Positions 11,226 to 22,759 of a stretch of DNA of 64,000 nt are shown here, in pieces. Every line of letters starts with the position of its first letter. The first letter of the stretch is position 1. Where the stretch lies: assembly GCA_932521035.1 (NCBI GenBank), contig OW051492.1, positions 6,200,001 through 6,264,000 on the forward strand. The letters run 5' to 3'. The notes beneath the pieces are model-generated. The model was not told the DNA's origin. It searched no databases and saw nothing but the letters and a program-made list of their open reading frames with translations. Source of the DNA: Oscheius dolichura. Taxonomy: Eukaryota > Nematoda > Chromadorea > Rhabditida > Rhabditidae. A program made the translations under genes and the position numbers.

Positions 11226-11239
11226 AATAAAATTTTATT
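11226..11239. terminator. Palindromic poly(A) signal shared by B4GALT and WDTC1
   Basis: AATAAAATTTTATT reads the same on both strands, so it offers an AATAAA hexamer to each of the two convergent genes. It lies about 150 bp after the B4GALT stop and about 90 bp after the WDTC1 stop. Confidence 0.7.
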
Positions 11240-11328
11240 GACTTATGTTTTTTACACTCCTGTTTCATGATTTTCCGAACTAAAATATTACCCGCGTTTG
11301 ATCAGTTGCACAATATTCAGTGCCAGTG

Positions 11329-13645
11329 TTACTCCCGATCGTGGACTCTTCTCTCAATATCATCGACCAGAGCTGAAACTTGAGATAAAAACAGATGAAT
11401 GGGTCACCTCTCATTATAAAATAATGCAAATTGGTGTGACCCGCAGAAAGTTCTTCAATTGGTCGGCGTCGAGGCTCCTGTAAACAAAGCTCATCTGGAT
11501 CGGAGATATGCAATTCTAGAGCTGGTAATTTGGATCCGGAATCTAGATTCTTCAAAAAGACCCGGGTCGGGTCGAATCGATCCACACAGCCCTGAACAAG
11601 ATAGGCATCGTTACCTCTTGCCCTTCTGGCAACGGTTCCCAAAATCGAACACAGTGTTCAATACCAGAGGTGGCCAGAAGAAATTTGTCAGGATGCGGAC
11701 ACACAATGTTCAGTATGTCCTCATCGCCCTCGAAGACTCCCTGAATTGTTATGGTATCGTAGTTTATTCGCTAATAAACAAACAATTATGTTGCCGCTGG
11801 TCCTGTCCCAGGCACAGAGATGTCCCGTGTCTGAACCAGAAACTAAGGGGCCGGATATTAAAGATTCTTTGACAAACCCACCGATGTATTGGTTGTCGGC
11901 CCCGAAAAAGTTAGCCTCCTTAATATCAGTATTAGTGTTCTTAGCTCCGGTGAAGCGAGCTACAACGAGTATTTGAAAACAGCTAGACGAAAACCTTACC
12001 CTCGTAATCTAGCATAGGGATGAAGGGCCGCCTAAGGTCGTAGAAGTGGCTGTTCTCCGGCAACTTTTCCGCCCTTTCCAGCTGAAATTGGGGATAGAAG
12101 GGAAAATGGAAAGGAGTACGTGTTTCTCGAGGGTGGCCAGGTCGGTTGAGGAGGGGAACCTTTGCTTGAAGACGGCCAGGACATCCTTTGCCAGTTGCAC
12201 TTGTTTCATGAGGAGGAGGGTCCTCATAATACGGAAGTAAGCCTTTCGATAGCTAGGGCTGAGCAGGACAGCCTCGACGGAGTCTCGAAGGGAGCTGTAC
12301 AAATCGCCGGGTTTATTGCTAAGGAGACGGGCCAGTCCTCGGTTGGCGAAGAGGAGAGACTTCTGGCCGTCGGTCAACTGGTAGTCGCCGCTTAGACACT
12401 CGCAATAAAGGCGGATGGCCCCTGCCAGGTCCCGGTCTGGTCCCTCCTCCATCAGCTGCTTGGCCTTCTCCTTCTTCTCGGCCACCGTCGCATCCAGACC
12501 AACATCTGCCTGGCTAGGGTCTTGCTCACTTGGAACGGCTGCAGACAGGTATAGAAGACGACAAGAGGGACTTACCCAAGGACTCGTCGAGGATCCTCTG
12601 CAGTTTCTGGACTGTGGGCACTGGATTAGAAGACTGGGTCAGGTCGAAAACAAAAACCGTGCCTCCATATACTCCACCATTTTGGTTGACAAGGAGTTCC
12701 CGGCCCAAGTAATCGAAGGCGACACTTGTGGAATAAGTGTAACTATGGTGCATGGGGTCGGGTAGCCCGAGGAAATCGGCTGAAATAGGTAAGTCCTCCC
12801 TTGGCCACTGAGGCTGGTCTCACTCGGGGCACAGCGGAGTAGGGGATCGGGGTGTTCTCCTCTGACCATCCTCCTATCATATATTGAGACGTAGAAGATG
12901 TTTAGGCCAACGGCCAGCTGAAAAAAGACTTCAACGAAGATCGGGCCCGTGGCTCACCAGTTCTGTTCTTCCTTGGCAGACAGCCAAAGTCTTCGTAATC
13001 CGATTGCCCACGTCCGAAATGATCTTCTCGGCCGTGTTCGTCCTCACGTCGTGTTGGCTGAAAAGAGTGGTAAGAGGCGACCGGAGGGGTACCGGATGTA
13101 GCCGTCCTCACAGGCCGACCAGAAGAGAGTCGGCTCGTCCTGGGCAGTGGCCAGTCGCTTCACCCTGTCATCAGCAGTGACACTGTACAGCTCTTCTGAA
13201 ATGGCAGTGGGTGCGAGGACGGATAGGGTCCCACCTTCTTTGATGATGTCGTGCACCTTGACCATGCGGTCGGCCGCGCAGGTGGCCACTATCCGGTCCT
13301 CCCCGTAAGGTAGGAACTCCACCCCGAAAACATTCCCTTCGTGGCTCGTCTTCACCACATGTCTCATCTCGGCCGACAGATCCCAGATCCGTGCCGTGGT
13401 GTCGTCTGACCCGGAGAGGAGAAGTCTTCCGTCGTTATTCCAGCGTAAGGAGTTCACACAACCGTCGTGACCCTGGAACTGACTCGCCTTCCCGGCGGTC
13501 GAGGGCCTACCTCTAGGGTGGCGGTGACTCCTAGACGGGAGATGAGCTTCTTCTCGAGGCTTGACCTGATGGAATTCCTGGTCGGCAGGCGGCGGTTCGT
13601 CTTGATCCCTCCGTACAATTCCCTCTTGTAGAGATACGAATCCAT
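11329..13645 (-). CDS. WDTC1: WD40 and TPR protein WDTC1 (DCAF9, adipose)
   Basis: WD40/TPR adaptor of the CUL4-DDB1 ubiquitin ligase; in flies and mammals it restrains fat storage. The start MDSYLYKRELYGGIKTNR leads into LISRLGVTATLE, matching the human IRRLGLEAELQGH region. WD repeats follow (FQGHDGCVNSLRWNNDGRLL, SGSDDTTARIWDL, NVFGVEFLPYGEDRIVATCA). A TPR segment (MEEGPDRDLAGAIRLYCE through FKQRFPSSTDLATLEKHVLL) comes next, then C-terminal WD repeats with NTNTDIKEANFFGADNQYI, nearly the human NTTTDIKEANFFG block, and LLATSGIEHCVRFWEP. The intron at 13479-13510 is 32 nt. The last two exons are less certain: one join uses a 23-nt intron, and without it the protein stops about 20 codons later. 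Exons after about 12.0 kb are GC-rich and those before are AT-rich, within one frame. Confidence 0.87.
11592..11614 (-). other. Possible ultra-short intron, 23 nt
   Basis: GTAACGATGCC...TTGTTCAG near the WDTC1 C-terminus. Spliced, the frame continues about 60 residues (CVDRFDPTRVFLKNLDSGSK); unspliced, it stops after about 20. Which is used cannot be decided from sequence alone. Confidence 0.45.
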
Positions 13646-14557
13646 CCTCACTTTTCCATGAAGATGACTGGAACGGGACACTTTCCAGACGGAAAAGGGG
13701 CATGATATGGGTCAGAAAAGGACATAGAAAAGGGGAAAAAACAATAGTGGCGACATCAAGTGATTCGTCTATTCGGAAACGATAACCAGCCGGCCATTTT
13801 CGGGCTCACGAGCAATTGGCTTTGCCGGCCGTGCCCTTATCCAATCGAGTTATCCGCTTCTTTTGAGGGCATCTTCTATATTTTTCGAGAGTTCCTTCCC
13901 TCCTGTTCGACTCGTTCTTTTCTCTGAAAAGAGTATCCCATTATAACTGCCCCTATATATTCAAGTAGTTGTTATTGTATACAGACGTGTCCGGATTTCA
14001 GGATGATAGTTGTGTTCTGAGTTCTCTTCTTCGTGGCTTGACTGTCGGAAATGGAGATAATTTCCATCTTCCCGGAGGCGCCTCGCTCTCGCGATTTCCT
14101 GGTGAGTTGACAGACTGACCGAGACATTACAAAGACCACCCCGCCCTGCGTCATCTGTCGCGAGTTTTGCCCCCAGTAGTAGCCTCGTTTGCCAATGAAT
14201 TTCTCATTTTTTACGGGGGGTGACCATCGATCGACCGACTGTTTGCCTCCTCATTTCCATTCGAATTTGTTCACCTGACCATGGGTTCGGCCCGGGAATT
14301 GATCAGAGTTGTTTGTCCTTGGGCCCAAATTAATCCGTCTTGTCTGCCCGTCACGATGATATGGCTGGTGAGTCGGGTCGTTATTTTGGAGCAGATGATG
14401 GTGACGCCCCTCCTGAGCCACCCCTTCCCTCTCCCGAACCGGTTCAACCGTCCCCCGCCGGTAACCAGTTGGTGCCAAGTCAAGGCTATTGATGGCCGGC
14501 CCTCTTCCTTAATATTCTCGCCTCCTCTATCATCCCCCTTTTCCCAGAGCAGACACC
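13646..14557. other. Divergent promoter region WDTC1 / DIPK1
   Basis: About 900 bp between two head-to-head genes; it presumably holds both promoters and 5' leaders. GC-rich pyrimidine tracts are frequent, and several open frames on both strands look like chance. I see no conserved gene or RNA. Confidence 0.5.
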
Positions 14558-17152
14558 ATGTACTCGCGGGCCTCCGGGAGGAACTTTACTCGCTTAGTGC
14601 CGCTGCCAGTGTCCAGAGTGAGTCCGGGGCAGAGAAGCGGCCGTCTGCCACACAGAGAACTGTTTCAGGTAGCCCGGGCCGAGCACCGCCGCCAGACGGA
14701 CGATGACTGCTGCGAACAGTGAGTTGTTTTCCTTATCTGCCCCCCAGTGACCTCGCGGTGCTTCTTCCCCTGCCACGGGGACCTCCCGTCTGCCGCAACT
14801 GGTTCCCCTGGTTCCGTCAGTATCTGCCGCTCCCCCGGTGACAGCCACACCTTTTCTTCTCTTCATCTGCCCCATCGAGAGTCTATTCAATTATGCATGC
14901 GCCCGAGGGAGGCGGCCCGGTCAAAAATGTGTTCGAGTGATCCAGATCAAATGCGTTTCTCTTTCATCCCCCGATTCCATCCTTCTCCACTGATATGCCC
15001 GGTGTCAACTTTGGCCCGAGTAATGCTTCCCCCGAGGTTGCCCCCGTCCAAACTATGCATTTTTAATTTGTGGCCCGGCTAGATTAGTCTCCTCGGTGTG
15101 GGGCCCTCGTGCTGTAAATCAGCGGACATCTGCTGGCCGGCTCCATGACCCGGGTGTCCCCCAGAGGAGTTTACACCTCCCGCTGTTTTGGTGTCGCCTG
15201 TCAATGTGCCACACTCGCTCCCCTTTCTATCGATTTCTAATCTACTTCCTCTTCTCCGGAGGTCCTTGGAATTGGGCTTGTTTGCAGCAGCTCGCCGTCC
15301 TCCGATAGGGGTAATTACGATAATTAAGGAGGCTCCTCCCCGCCGCCCCCCGAACTCCCCTCGTTGACTTTTTATCATAAATTGAGCAGTTTCCATGACG
15401 ACTTCTGCCCGGGTGTTCCCGCGCCTTTGATATGAATTGTCTCCCCGAAACGGCCGTTCCCCCGGCCCCGCCTGCCATTGGTAACGTCCGCGGTACCCTC
15501 GGCTGGATTATCCGTCATCCGCTCTCTGAACCGGCCCCTTTTTGATCCCGCTGCCTTCTCCCAGTCTCCAGGTGTTCACTTCTTGGTTTTTTAGGTGTTC
15601 CGAAGACTGCGAGTGTACCGACAGTCCCTGCTACTACATCCTCTGTACCCGCTACGGCCGTGTTTTTTGTTCCGTGGCCGCGGTCATGATGATCTACCTC
15701 GTCTTCGCAGGTTGCCCGTCCTCCTTTCCTCCTAATGAGTACATTCAGCTATTTCATCCCTGCCACAGAGGGCCACTTCCTTGGGGGAACAGGTACAAAC
15801 GGGACCCCGTTCAGGGATTGATAGCCAACGGTGGGTGAGAGCCATCATCTCCTGTCATTCGACACCCTGCCGAATTAGGGAAGAGTCAATAGACGAGGGA
15901 GTTTCAGAGCGAGGACATTACTCAACGAGCTGTGCGACGCCTACGAGGACGGGGACATCTCGGGCGACTCGTGCAGTCGGCTGTGTTACAAGAGGAACTG
16001 GGAGATCAACGACTTCTACGAGGGACACAAGGTACGGCGCTTACCTATTCATTGGATACGAGATGGACAGGTGGTGATCGTGCTGAAGGAGGGTGGACAG
16101 CTCGCGGTACTGAAGAGTGCCCGGGCCACCTACGACCAGTTCGCCTCTCCCGACCTCAAGATCAGTCAGGATGAGTTCAGCGACAAAGTCGTGGACCTCG
16201 TTAACCAGGAGCTGAAGCTGGGCTGGCCGCGGGAATTCAAACGACATCTCATGGAGACACTGTGGCCGACCCTGTTGAGGTGTGTCCCTTTTCTCCTCAT
16301 CCTCCCACCCGTACTTTTAGGATACCGGGAGAGGCCTTGTCGAAGGCAGACCGCACTTCTCTGTGGTCTCTTCTCCAGCAGCCAGAGTTTATCCTCTTCC
16401 GAGTCCTTCCCCTGACAAGGGTCACCCCCAAGGTATCCCCTCTCCAAATAGACACCGACCCAATTCCAGCTGATTGGAACGTGTGGTCATTTCTACGAGC
16501 CGGAGGCCTTGGTCGCTTTTAAAATGAAGAAATATTATATGAATCTCAAGGTTCGTTTCCCACCGCCTCCCCAGAAAATGGTATTTCAGGGGAAGATCCT
16601 CGTCCATATCATGGGCACATTGAAATTGTTGTACGAGTTCCTGAACGAGCCCCTCCAGTGGTGCGACGTCAGTTTCGAGAATCTCGGTCTGTCGGCCGAC
16701 TATCCCAAGAGGTACCTTTCCTCCCTTATCTTTTATCTTTTTATATTTCCCAGGTTTGTTCTGATGGACGCGGACAACGTGTACACCCAGTCGAAGCTGA
16801 CCTCTCTCCTCAAGGGCAAGCCGTGCTCGACCGACGCCGACTGCACCATCGGCTTCGACTGCCACGGCTTCTGCATGGACAGCATGACCTGTTCCGATCG
16901 GAGGAACACCAACCTCGAGGTTCGTCTTGTCCCTTCTTCTGCAATCCTTCTCCAGGTCTTTTGTGAGAACCTCGTGAAAAAGATTTATGGATCAACTTGG
17001 TCTACGAGCAACCGTTACCTAGCGGCGTGTAGAGACCCTTCCCTCAACCAGACCCAACGGTTGAATGACCTCCGATTAACATGGTTCGTTTCCTCCCTCT
17101 CTCGCCCCTTTATATGATCATCTCCAGGTCATGGAACCTGCCCGACGTCTAG
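14558..17152 (+). CDS. Divergent protein kinase DIPK1 (FAM69 family)
   Basis: Member of the Cys-rich, ER-resident FAM69/DIPK1 kinase-like family. The cytoplasmic N-terminus is itself Cys-rich (DDDCCEQCSEDCECTDSPC) and precedes a membrane anchor (FCSVAAVMMIYLVFAG). The lumenal part starts NELCDAYEDGDISGDSCSRL, like the human ICDKYKTGVIDGPACNSLC block, then VVIVLKEGGQLAVLKS with the probable ATP-site lysine. A catalytic-loop-like WCDVSFENLGLS, a metal-site-like FVLMDADNVY and the Cys cluster CSTDADCTIGFDCHGFC follow, lining up with human MCDTSAKNLG, KMVDM and CESDLDCVYGTDC. The first intron is about 880 bp, long for this window. The splice between the anchor exon and the NELC exon is unresolved. 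Its substrate is unknown. Confidence 0.85.
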
Positions 17153-17959
17153 AGTCGCCGTCCACCCCTCCGTGTCGTCTTTCGCTCAACACTTACCTCC
17201 AACGGGTCCATCCTGCCTTCAAGCTTTTCACTTCAAACCGGTTCAATTCAAGATGTCTTCTTTATATTTGATTTATGGTTCACTACGGGTCACAAAGCTA
17301 CGCATAATAAATTATTATATCTCGTCTTGGGGCTACCGTACTCAAAGTAAACAAGACACTCAGGGTACAGTCAATGTCTGATCCCGCACAGATCCGATAC
17401 ACAAGAACTTTTCTCTCGTCCGCGGAGACTTATTGTTCGGAAGAATAAGACCTCCTTCTAGGAGAGTAATACAGAATCAATCTCTTCCTGCCCGTCTCCA
17501 TACCGTCCTCCTCCAGTCTTCCCCGAACCCTTATCCTCTAATCCCTCTCACTCCTCCCGCATTATCTAATCAGCTCCTAGGTTGCCATGGCGATCCGTGC
17601 CAACCGTGAGTCCTCTGCCGTCCTCGTTTGCTCCTTTTGTTTCTTCCTGTCCGATGTTTCATTGCCTTTACAAAGGCCCCAATGAATCGTCCAATTCGGC
17701 TGATTCATTCCGGCTAAACGTCATTCGGTCATTTGAAGTCGTTTCGTTGTCTCCGAATTTCTCCCCGACTACCATACCCTGTTCGATATATAATTATAGA
17801 TGGCCCTGTTCATGGAAATGTTATCCGGAGTCGGTGAGCGCTGTGATGTGCTATGGGTTCGAGGCAGCCGCCTCCCCGGCCAGCCCGTCATTTGTGCCCC
17901 CAATATCGATCGCCTGGTTTTGTCCCGTGTAATCTGCCGTTTCTTCGCTTACTTCCAAA
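17153..17959. other. Intergenic region between DIPK1 and tropomodulin
   Basis: About 800 bp, pyrimidine-rich. It holds the DIPK1 3' UTR (AATAAA-like sequence near 17305) and the upstream region of tropomodulin. No convincing coding exon; the short frames near 17582 and 17800 lack family features. Confidence 0.5.
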
Positions 17960-20835
17960 ATGAGCAAGAGCGAGTAAGTCTTCTTTTTCTATTATTCGAC
18001 CCGTCATCCCCTCCCTCTTACCCGGTCGTCCTCCGGTAAAATTACCTAAAACGCTGAAAATGAGCAGCTGTCCCGCGCCCTAATTATCCCAAAATAAACA
18101 GAAATCCTCGAGAGTAGGTTAGGGGAAGTGTTGGAGTGTTTGTGCGCTGTTTGCTTTGGGCCGCGGCTCCTCCCGTCCGCGCACCCTCCGACAGTTCTGC
18201 CGCCCGGGCTGGGAGTCGAAATGGACTCCAATGGACCGTTTTTCCCACGCTCACGTGTCTACCATAGGTGTTATCCCGTCCTCCTCCTCAGATACAACCC
18301 ATAATTTCAGCTATTACTCCGAGGAGAAGTCCTTTTCGGCGGCCACCTCGGGGCTGCCCTCCAAGGCGGCCGCGTTGGGCAAAATCCAATCCAAAGGAAT
18401 CAGAGTGAGTTTCTTTTTCATCCTCCTAGATCTAAATTGCCTCCAAATACGTGATCAGTGGCGACATTTTATTCATAACGCCCGGGTTCTTCTCGGCCCT
18501 ATGCCGTTTCTATTTATTTTCCAATAAGAAATCTCCATCGTTTCAGGACCTTGACGACTCAGATTTGGAAGGAATTTTAGCTCATTTGAGCCCGGAGGAA
18601 CTCGAAGATTTAAACAACGACTTCGATCCTGACGTGAGTCGCTCTTGTCACTTCCCCATTCCTGCCGCTCGGAGCCATTGGCACCTAATGCTTCTCGCTG
18701 TTTTTCATAGAAACTCTCAGTCTGCCCTTGGGTTTCAAATTTCCCACAGCTGCTGATCCGAGCGGAATATGCAGAGACGGGATATGTGGAAAGCGCTCTC
18801 TTAGACTATCCACCCCTATACAGTCGGCCATTCGGCGAGGCGGGAAAACGACTGTTTGCCCATAAAAGGCCGGAATATTTGAGGGGAGTGGGAACATGCT
18901 CTGTTGATATAGACACCGCTCCGGAAGAGTTAGACTAGTCGATCTGTGGCCGGCGGCTTGACCTGCTCAATCGGGGCTCGAACAGTCACCTGATCCCGTA
19001 GAGAGAGCCCCTCGATTATTGATTGACACTCGTAATATTTACATAAAACGGTGCCGAACCAATCACTCGAATCAGTCGGCACTCGAGCCGGCTGACGGCC
19101 TCTGTTGGTGGCTAGTAAAATGTGTGATGCCCTCGGCTCCCGGGGCAACATGTGCTCATGCCGGAGGTATTTGTGGTCATGGACGGGCCCCGCTGGAAAA
19201 ACTCGTGTTCTCATGACAAATACATGTCAGGGGCGACAGGAAACAGTGTCAATGCCTTTTTCGGGCTCTCGGGGCCGGTCATGACGGGGCTCCGAGTGTT
19301 TGTGGTGTCAGGGCGAAAATAGACGAGAACTTTCAGAACTCGATGCTTCCCCCGTCACAGAGGTGCCGCGACCAGACCGACAAGGACCCCACGGGGCCCT
19401 ATAAAAGGGAGAAGCTGCTGAACTACCTGGAGGAGCAGGCCAAGGGCGAGAAGGACTGGGAGGACGTCGTCCCCTACTCCCCCGGAACGAAGCGAGGTTG
19501 GGACTGCTTCCTTCCATTTGGAGGATTGGCTTTTAGGAAAGATCTGGGAGGGGAAGAGCATGGACGACGATAAGGAAGAGCCGGCCTCGGGGCCGATTGA
19601 AATGCCCATCGAGCTGGACCTCGACGATGAGGAGCTCGAGGTTGAGGATGCTCTGGACTACGCCCCCGAGAAGGACCTCGTCGACCTGGCAGGCATCCTC
19701 GGTATGCACAACGTCCTCAACCAGCCCCAGTATTATAACGCCCTCAAAGGGAAGGGTCAGGACGAGATCACGGGCACCACCTTCAGGTATGCCCATCATC
19801 TTTTCTCTTTTATACTCAATCTCAGCGGGGTGATCCGTGCCTACGAGCCTAAAATGATGCCGGACGAGCCAGACAACGAGACGGACGTGGACGACTGTAT
19901 CAAACGCCTCGAGGACGACGACCAGGACCTGACCGAGGTCAACATTAACAACATGAAGAGGGTCTCCAAGGTGCGTCTCCCTGGATCATCCTTTCAGCTG
20001 AAGCTGTTTCCAGGAAAGGATCCGAACCCTGATCACTGCCGCCTGCAATAGTAAGCACATCCAGAAGCTGAGTATGGCCAACACGGCCATTTCCGACAGC
20101 GAAGCCCGAGTGAGTCCTTCCTTCTCGCGTCTCTTATCCTCCTCGTCTCTCAGGGCCTCGTGGAATTGCTGGAGACATCGCCATCACTTCGAATACTAAA
20201 CATCGAATCTAACTATATTACACCCGAAATGCTGGCCAAATTATTGCGGGCGACTCTTAAAACACAGAGTTTAGTGGAATTCAGAGCCGAGAACCAGGTG
20301 AGCGATCAGGAGACACAGATTCACGCATGTGACCGTCAAACGGACAAATATTTGGAGGGTGCATTAGCGGGCACGTTTTTTTGTCCGGGGGTTCAGTGTC
20401 TTTAGGCGGGAGCACGGGCAAACAATGATGTTCGGGGGTGTCTCTGCCCGATACAACTGGCACTTTCAGAGACAGACGGTGCTCGGCAACCAGATAGAGA
20501 TGGACATGATGATGACAGTGGAGGACAACGATTCTCTCTTACGGGTTGGAGTGGCCTTCCAGTCGATGGAGGCCCGTCATCGTGTGTCCGAGGCGCTCGA
20601 GAGGAATTATGAGCGATGTGAGTGTTCGTTGTCCCCGGCTTCCCCGGCAGCTGTCGGTGTGCCCTTTGGAAAATAGAGAGGACGTCCTGTTACGGACGGG
20701 GTGTCTGGTAGGGGAGAGGATTAATTCCTGGCGTTGGCTGTAGTAATATCCCGCTGTCGTCTCCTCGTCCCTGGACCCGGAAATGTTCTCTTTTCAGTGA
20801 GGTTGCGTCGTCTGGGCCGAGTGTCGGACGCCTAA
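17960..20835 (+). CDS. unc-94: Tropomodulin
   Basis: Caps the pointed end of actin filaments and binds tropomyosin; in nematode muscle it sets thin-filament length. Exon 1 encodes only MSKS plus two bases and joins YYSEEKSFS after a 350-bp intron. DLDDSDLEGILAHLSPEELE and LNNDFDPD match the first tropomyosin/actin-binding helix. DPTGPYKREKLLNYLEEQAK and DVVPYSPGTKRGKIWEGK match the tropomodulin GPFKREELLDHLEKQAKE and GEKRGKVW blocks. An acidic stretch, then LAGILGMHNVLNQPQYYNAL (actin site 1), then the leucine-rich-repeat domain (LRILNIESNYITPEMLAKLL, TQSLVEFRAENQ), complete the protein, which ends RLRRLGRVSDA. An intron of about 700 bp (18636-19336) contains nothing recognised. Convergent with UGDH. 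Confidence 0.94.
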
Positions 20836-21106
20836 AGTGCGTCTCCTTTTTTTCGCTGTACTATAGAGCTGCCGAGAAGCAACGAACCTGTACAATGACT
20901 GTTTTTGTCCCCTTGTCCCCCCTACTTTGTATCCTCGCCTCTGCCGCCCAAAGGGATCGAAGGGAACCCTTGAAATCGTTGTGATCTTTTCATAGAGAAA
21001 TACGCTTTACTTATACCTATATACTTTATGTATTGAAGAATAAAATTTTATGTGGAAAAGTGAAAATTATCACATTATGCTGTCCAAGGGAGAAGAAAGT
21101 GCCCGT
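20836..21106. terminator. 3' regions of tropomodulin and UGDH
   Basis: The 270-bp space between two convergent stops. AATAAAATTTTATG at 21039-21052 gives tropomodulin a canonical AATAAA and the opposite strand a CATAAA variant, making it almost palindromic like the signal near 11.23 kb. Confidence 0.6.
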
Positions 21107-22759
21107 CTAGCTTTGACCGAACAAATTGTACGCCTGATCGGGGGTCGAACCTAAACGGTTTACTTGACTCTAGGAGGGAGAGGGGGGACTGACCGATGGC
21201 AAACGTACGGAACCCAATTTCGCGGAGGTGCTTCTGGTCGAGGATGAGGCGACCGTCGAAGATAGCTGCAGGATGCTGCATAGACCCGTGGATCCGCTTG
21301 TAGTCGTACTCCTTGAACTCGTCCCACTCGGTCAGCACCACGATGGCGTGTGCCTCCTTGGCCGCCTCGTAAGGGTCGCCGTGTACGGTGACCAAGTCCG
21401 TCACCATGTCCGGCTCCGTCTTCTGCTCCAGATCCCAACGCATCTGGGCCTCGCTGACCTTCGGGTCATAAACGGAGATCTTGGCCCTCTCCTCCATCAA
21501 GTGCTTGATCACGTAGATGGCCGAGGACTCCCTAAACTCTGCCTGGTTGGTGGACAACAGTCAACGGGCCTCGTGTCCCCGGTGTTTTTCTTGAAGGCGA
21601 ACCCGAAGATGGCGATCTTCTTGTCCGTGACGGTGTTGAACAGCTCGGCGATGATTTTGTCAGCGAATCGACGACGCTGCCAGTCGTTGATATCGATGAC
21701 GCCCATCCAGTAGTCGGCCACCTTCTTCAGGTTCAACGACTCGCACAAGTAGACCAGGGACAGGACGTCCTTCTGGAAACAACTGCCTCCGAATCCTAAA
21801 AGATGGATTTATCGGGAGAAGGGGAGCCGGCCTACCAACACTAGCCTGGAGGAACTTATTCCCGATGCGGCGATCGTGTCCAACGGCGTGGGCCACCTCA
21901 TTCACATCTGCCCCGGTAGCCTCACAAATGGCCGAAATGGCATTGATGGAGGAGATCCTCTGCGCCAGGAAGGCGTTGGCCGCCAGCTTCGATAACTCCG
22001 AACTCCAGGTATTGGTGGTGATTATCCTCTCACGAGGGACCCAATGCTCGTAGACACTGACCAGGGCACTGATGGCCGCAGCCCCGTTGACCGAGTTCTC
22101 TCCCCCTATCAGAACACGGTCCGGGTTGGCCAGGTCGCTGATGGCCGTGCCTTCTGCCAAGAACTCGGGGTTCGAAAGAACCTAAGCCTTTGCTTGCTTG
22201 GTATCGGGGGAAAATAAACCTGGAAACAGAGCTGGTCGTTGTTCTTCATGGCGTCTCGCAGAATGGCGCCAATACTCTCGGCCGCCCTCACGGGCACGGT
22301 ACTCTTCTCCACGACTATCTGAACTCCCCGTTGATTTCCTGGTTGAAAAAGAGAGAAACCTTGGGACCGTTGGCATTTTCAGCAATTGTCCTGGCCACGG
22401 ATTCCACGTACTTGAGGTCGGGGGCCATGCCCTTGCCCCTTCCGTAGGTCTTAGTAGGGGTGTTGACCGAGATGAAGATGATATCGGCCTCCCGAACACA
22501 TTTGGCCACGTCGGCCGAGAAGTGGAGGTTCCTTCCACGACACGACATGACAATCTCCTCGAGACCCGGCTTAACCCGGTCCGTCTACATACTATGGCAG
22601 TCGTACCTCGTAGATGGGCAGCTTGTTCGAGTTCCACTGCTCGATTTTGGCCTGGTTCATGTCGACGACGGTCACCTGGATGTCCGGACACTTCCAGGCG
22701 ATCATGGCGCAGGTGGGGCCTCCCACATAGCCGGCTCCGACACATGTGATTCGTTCTAC
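21107..22759 (-). CDS. sqv-4: UDP-glucose 6-dehydrogenase (5' exon missing)
   Basis: Oxidises UDP-glucose to UDP-glucuronate with NAD+, feeding glycosaminoglycan synthesis (chondroitin and heparan sulfate in nematodes). The first readable exon starts [20 protein letters not shown], containing the Rossmann GxGYVG loop. [40 protein letters not shown] and [20 protein letters not shown] follow. The catalytic cysteine lies in [40 protein letters not shown] and [20 protein letters not shown] match the C. elegans SQV-4 C-terminal half closely, and the end is [13 protein letters not shown]. The first exon begins at an acceptor in phase 0, so only one or a few residues including Met are missing; that exon must lie upstream in the 1-kb gap and I could not fix it. 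Confidence 0.95.

Noticed and set aside
18940-19030. GGGGCTC/GAGCCCC inverted repeat with TTCGA in a tropomodulin intron
   Set aside because: Arms are only about 25 bases apart and there is no cloverleaf; a chance hairpin is enough.
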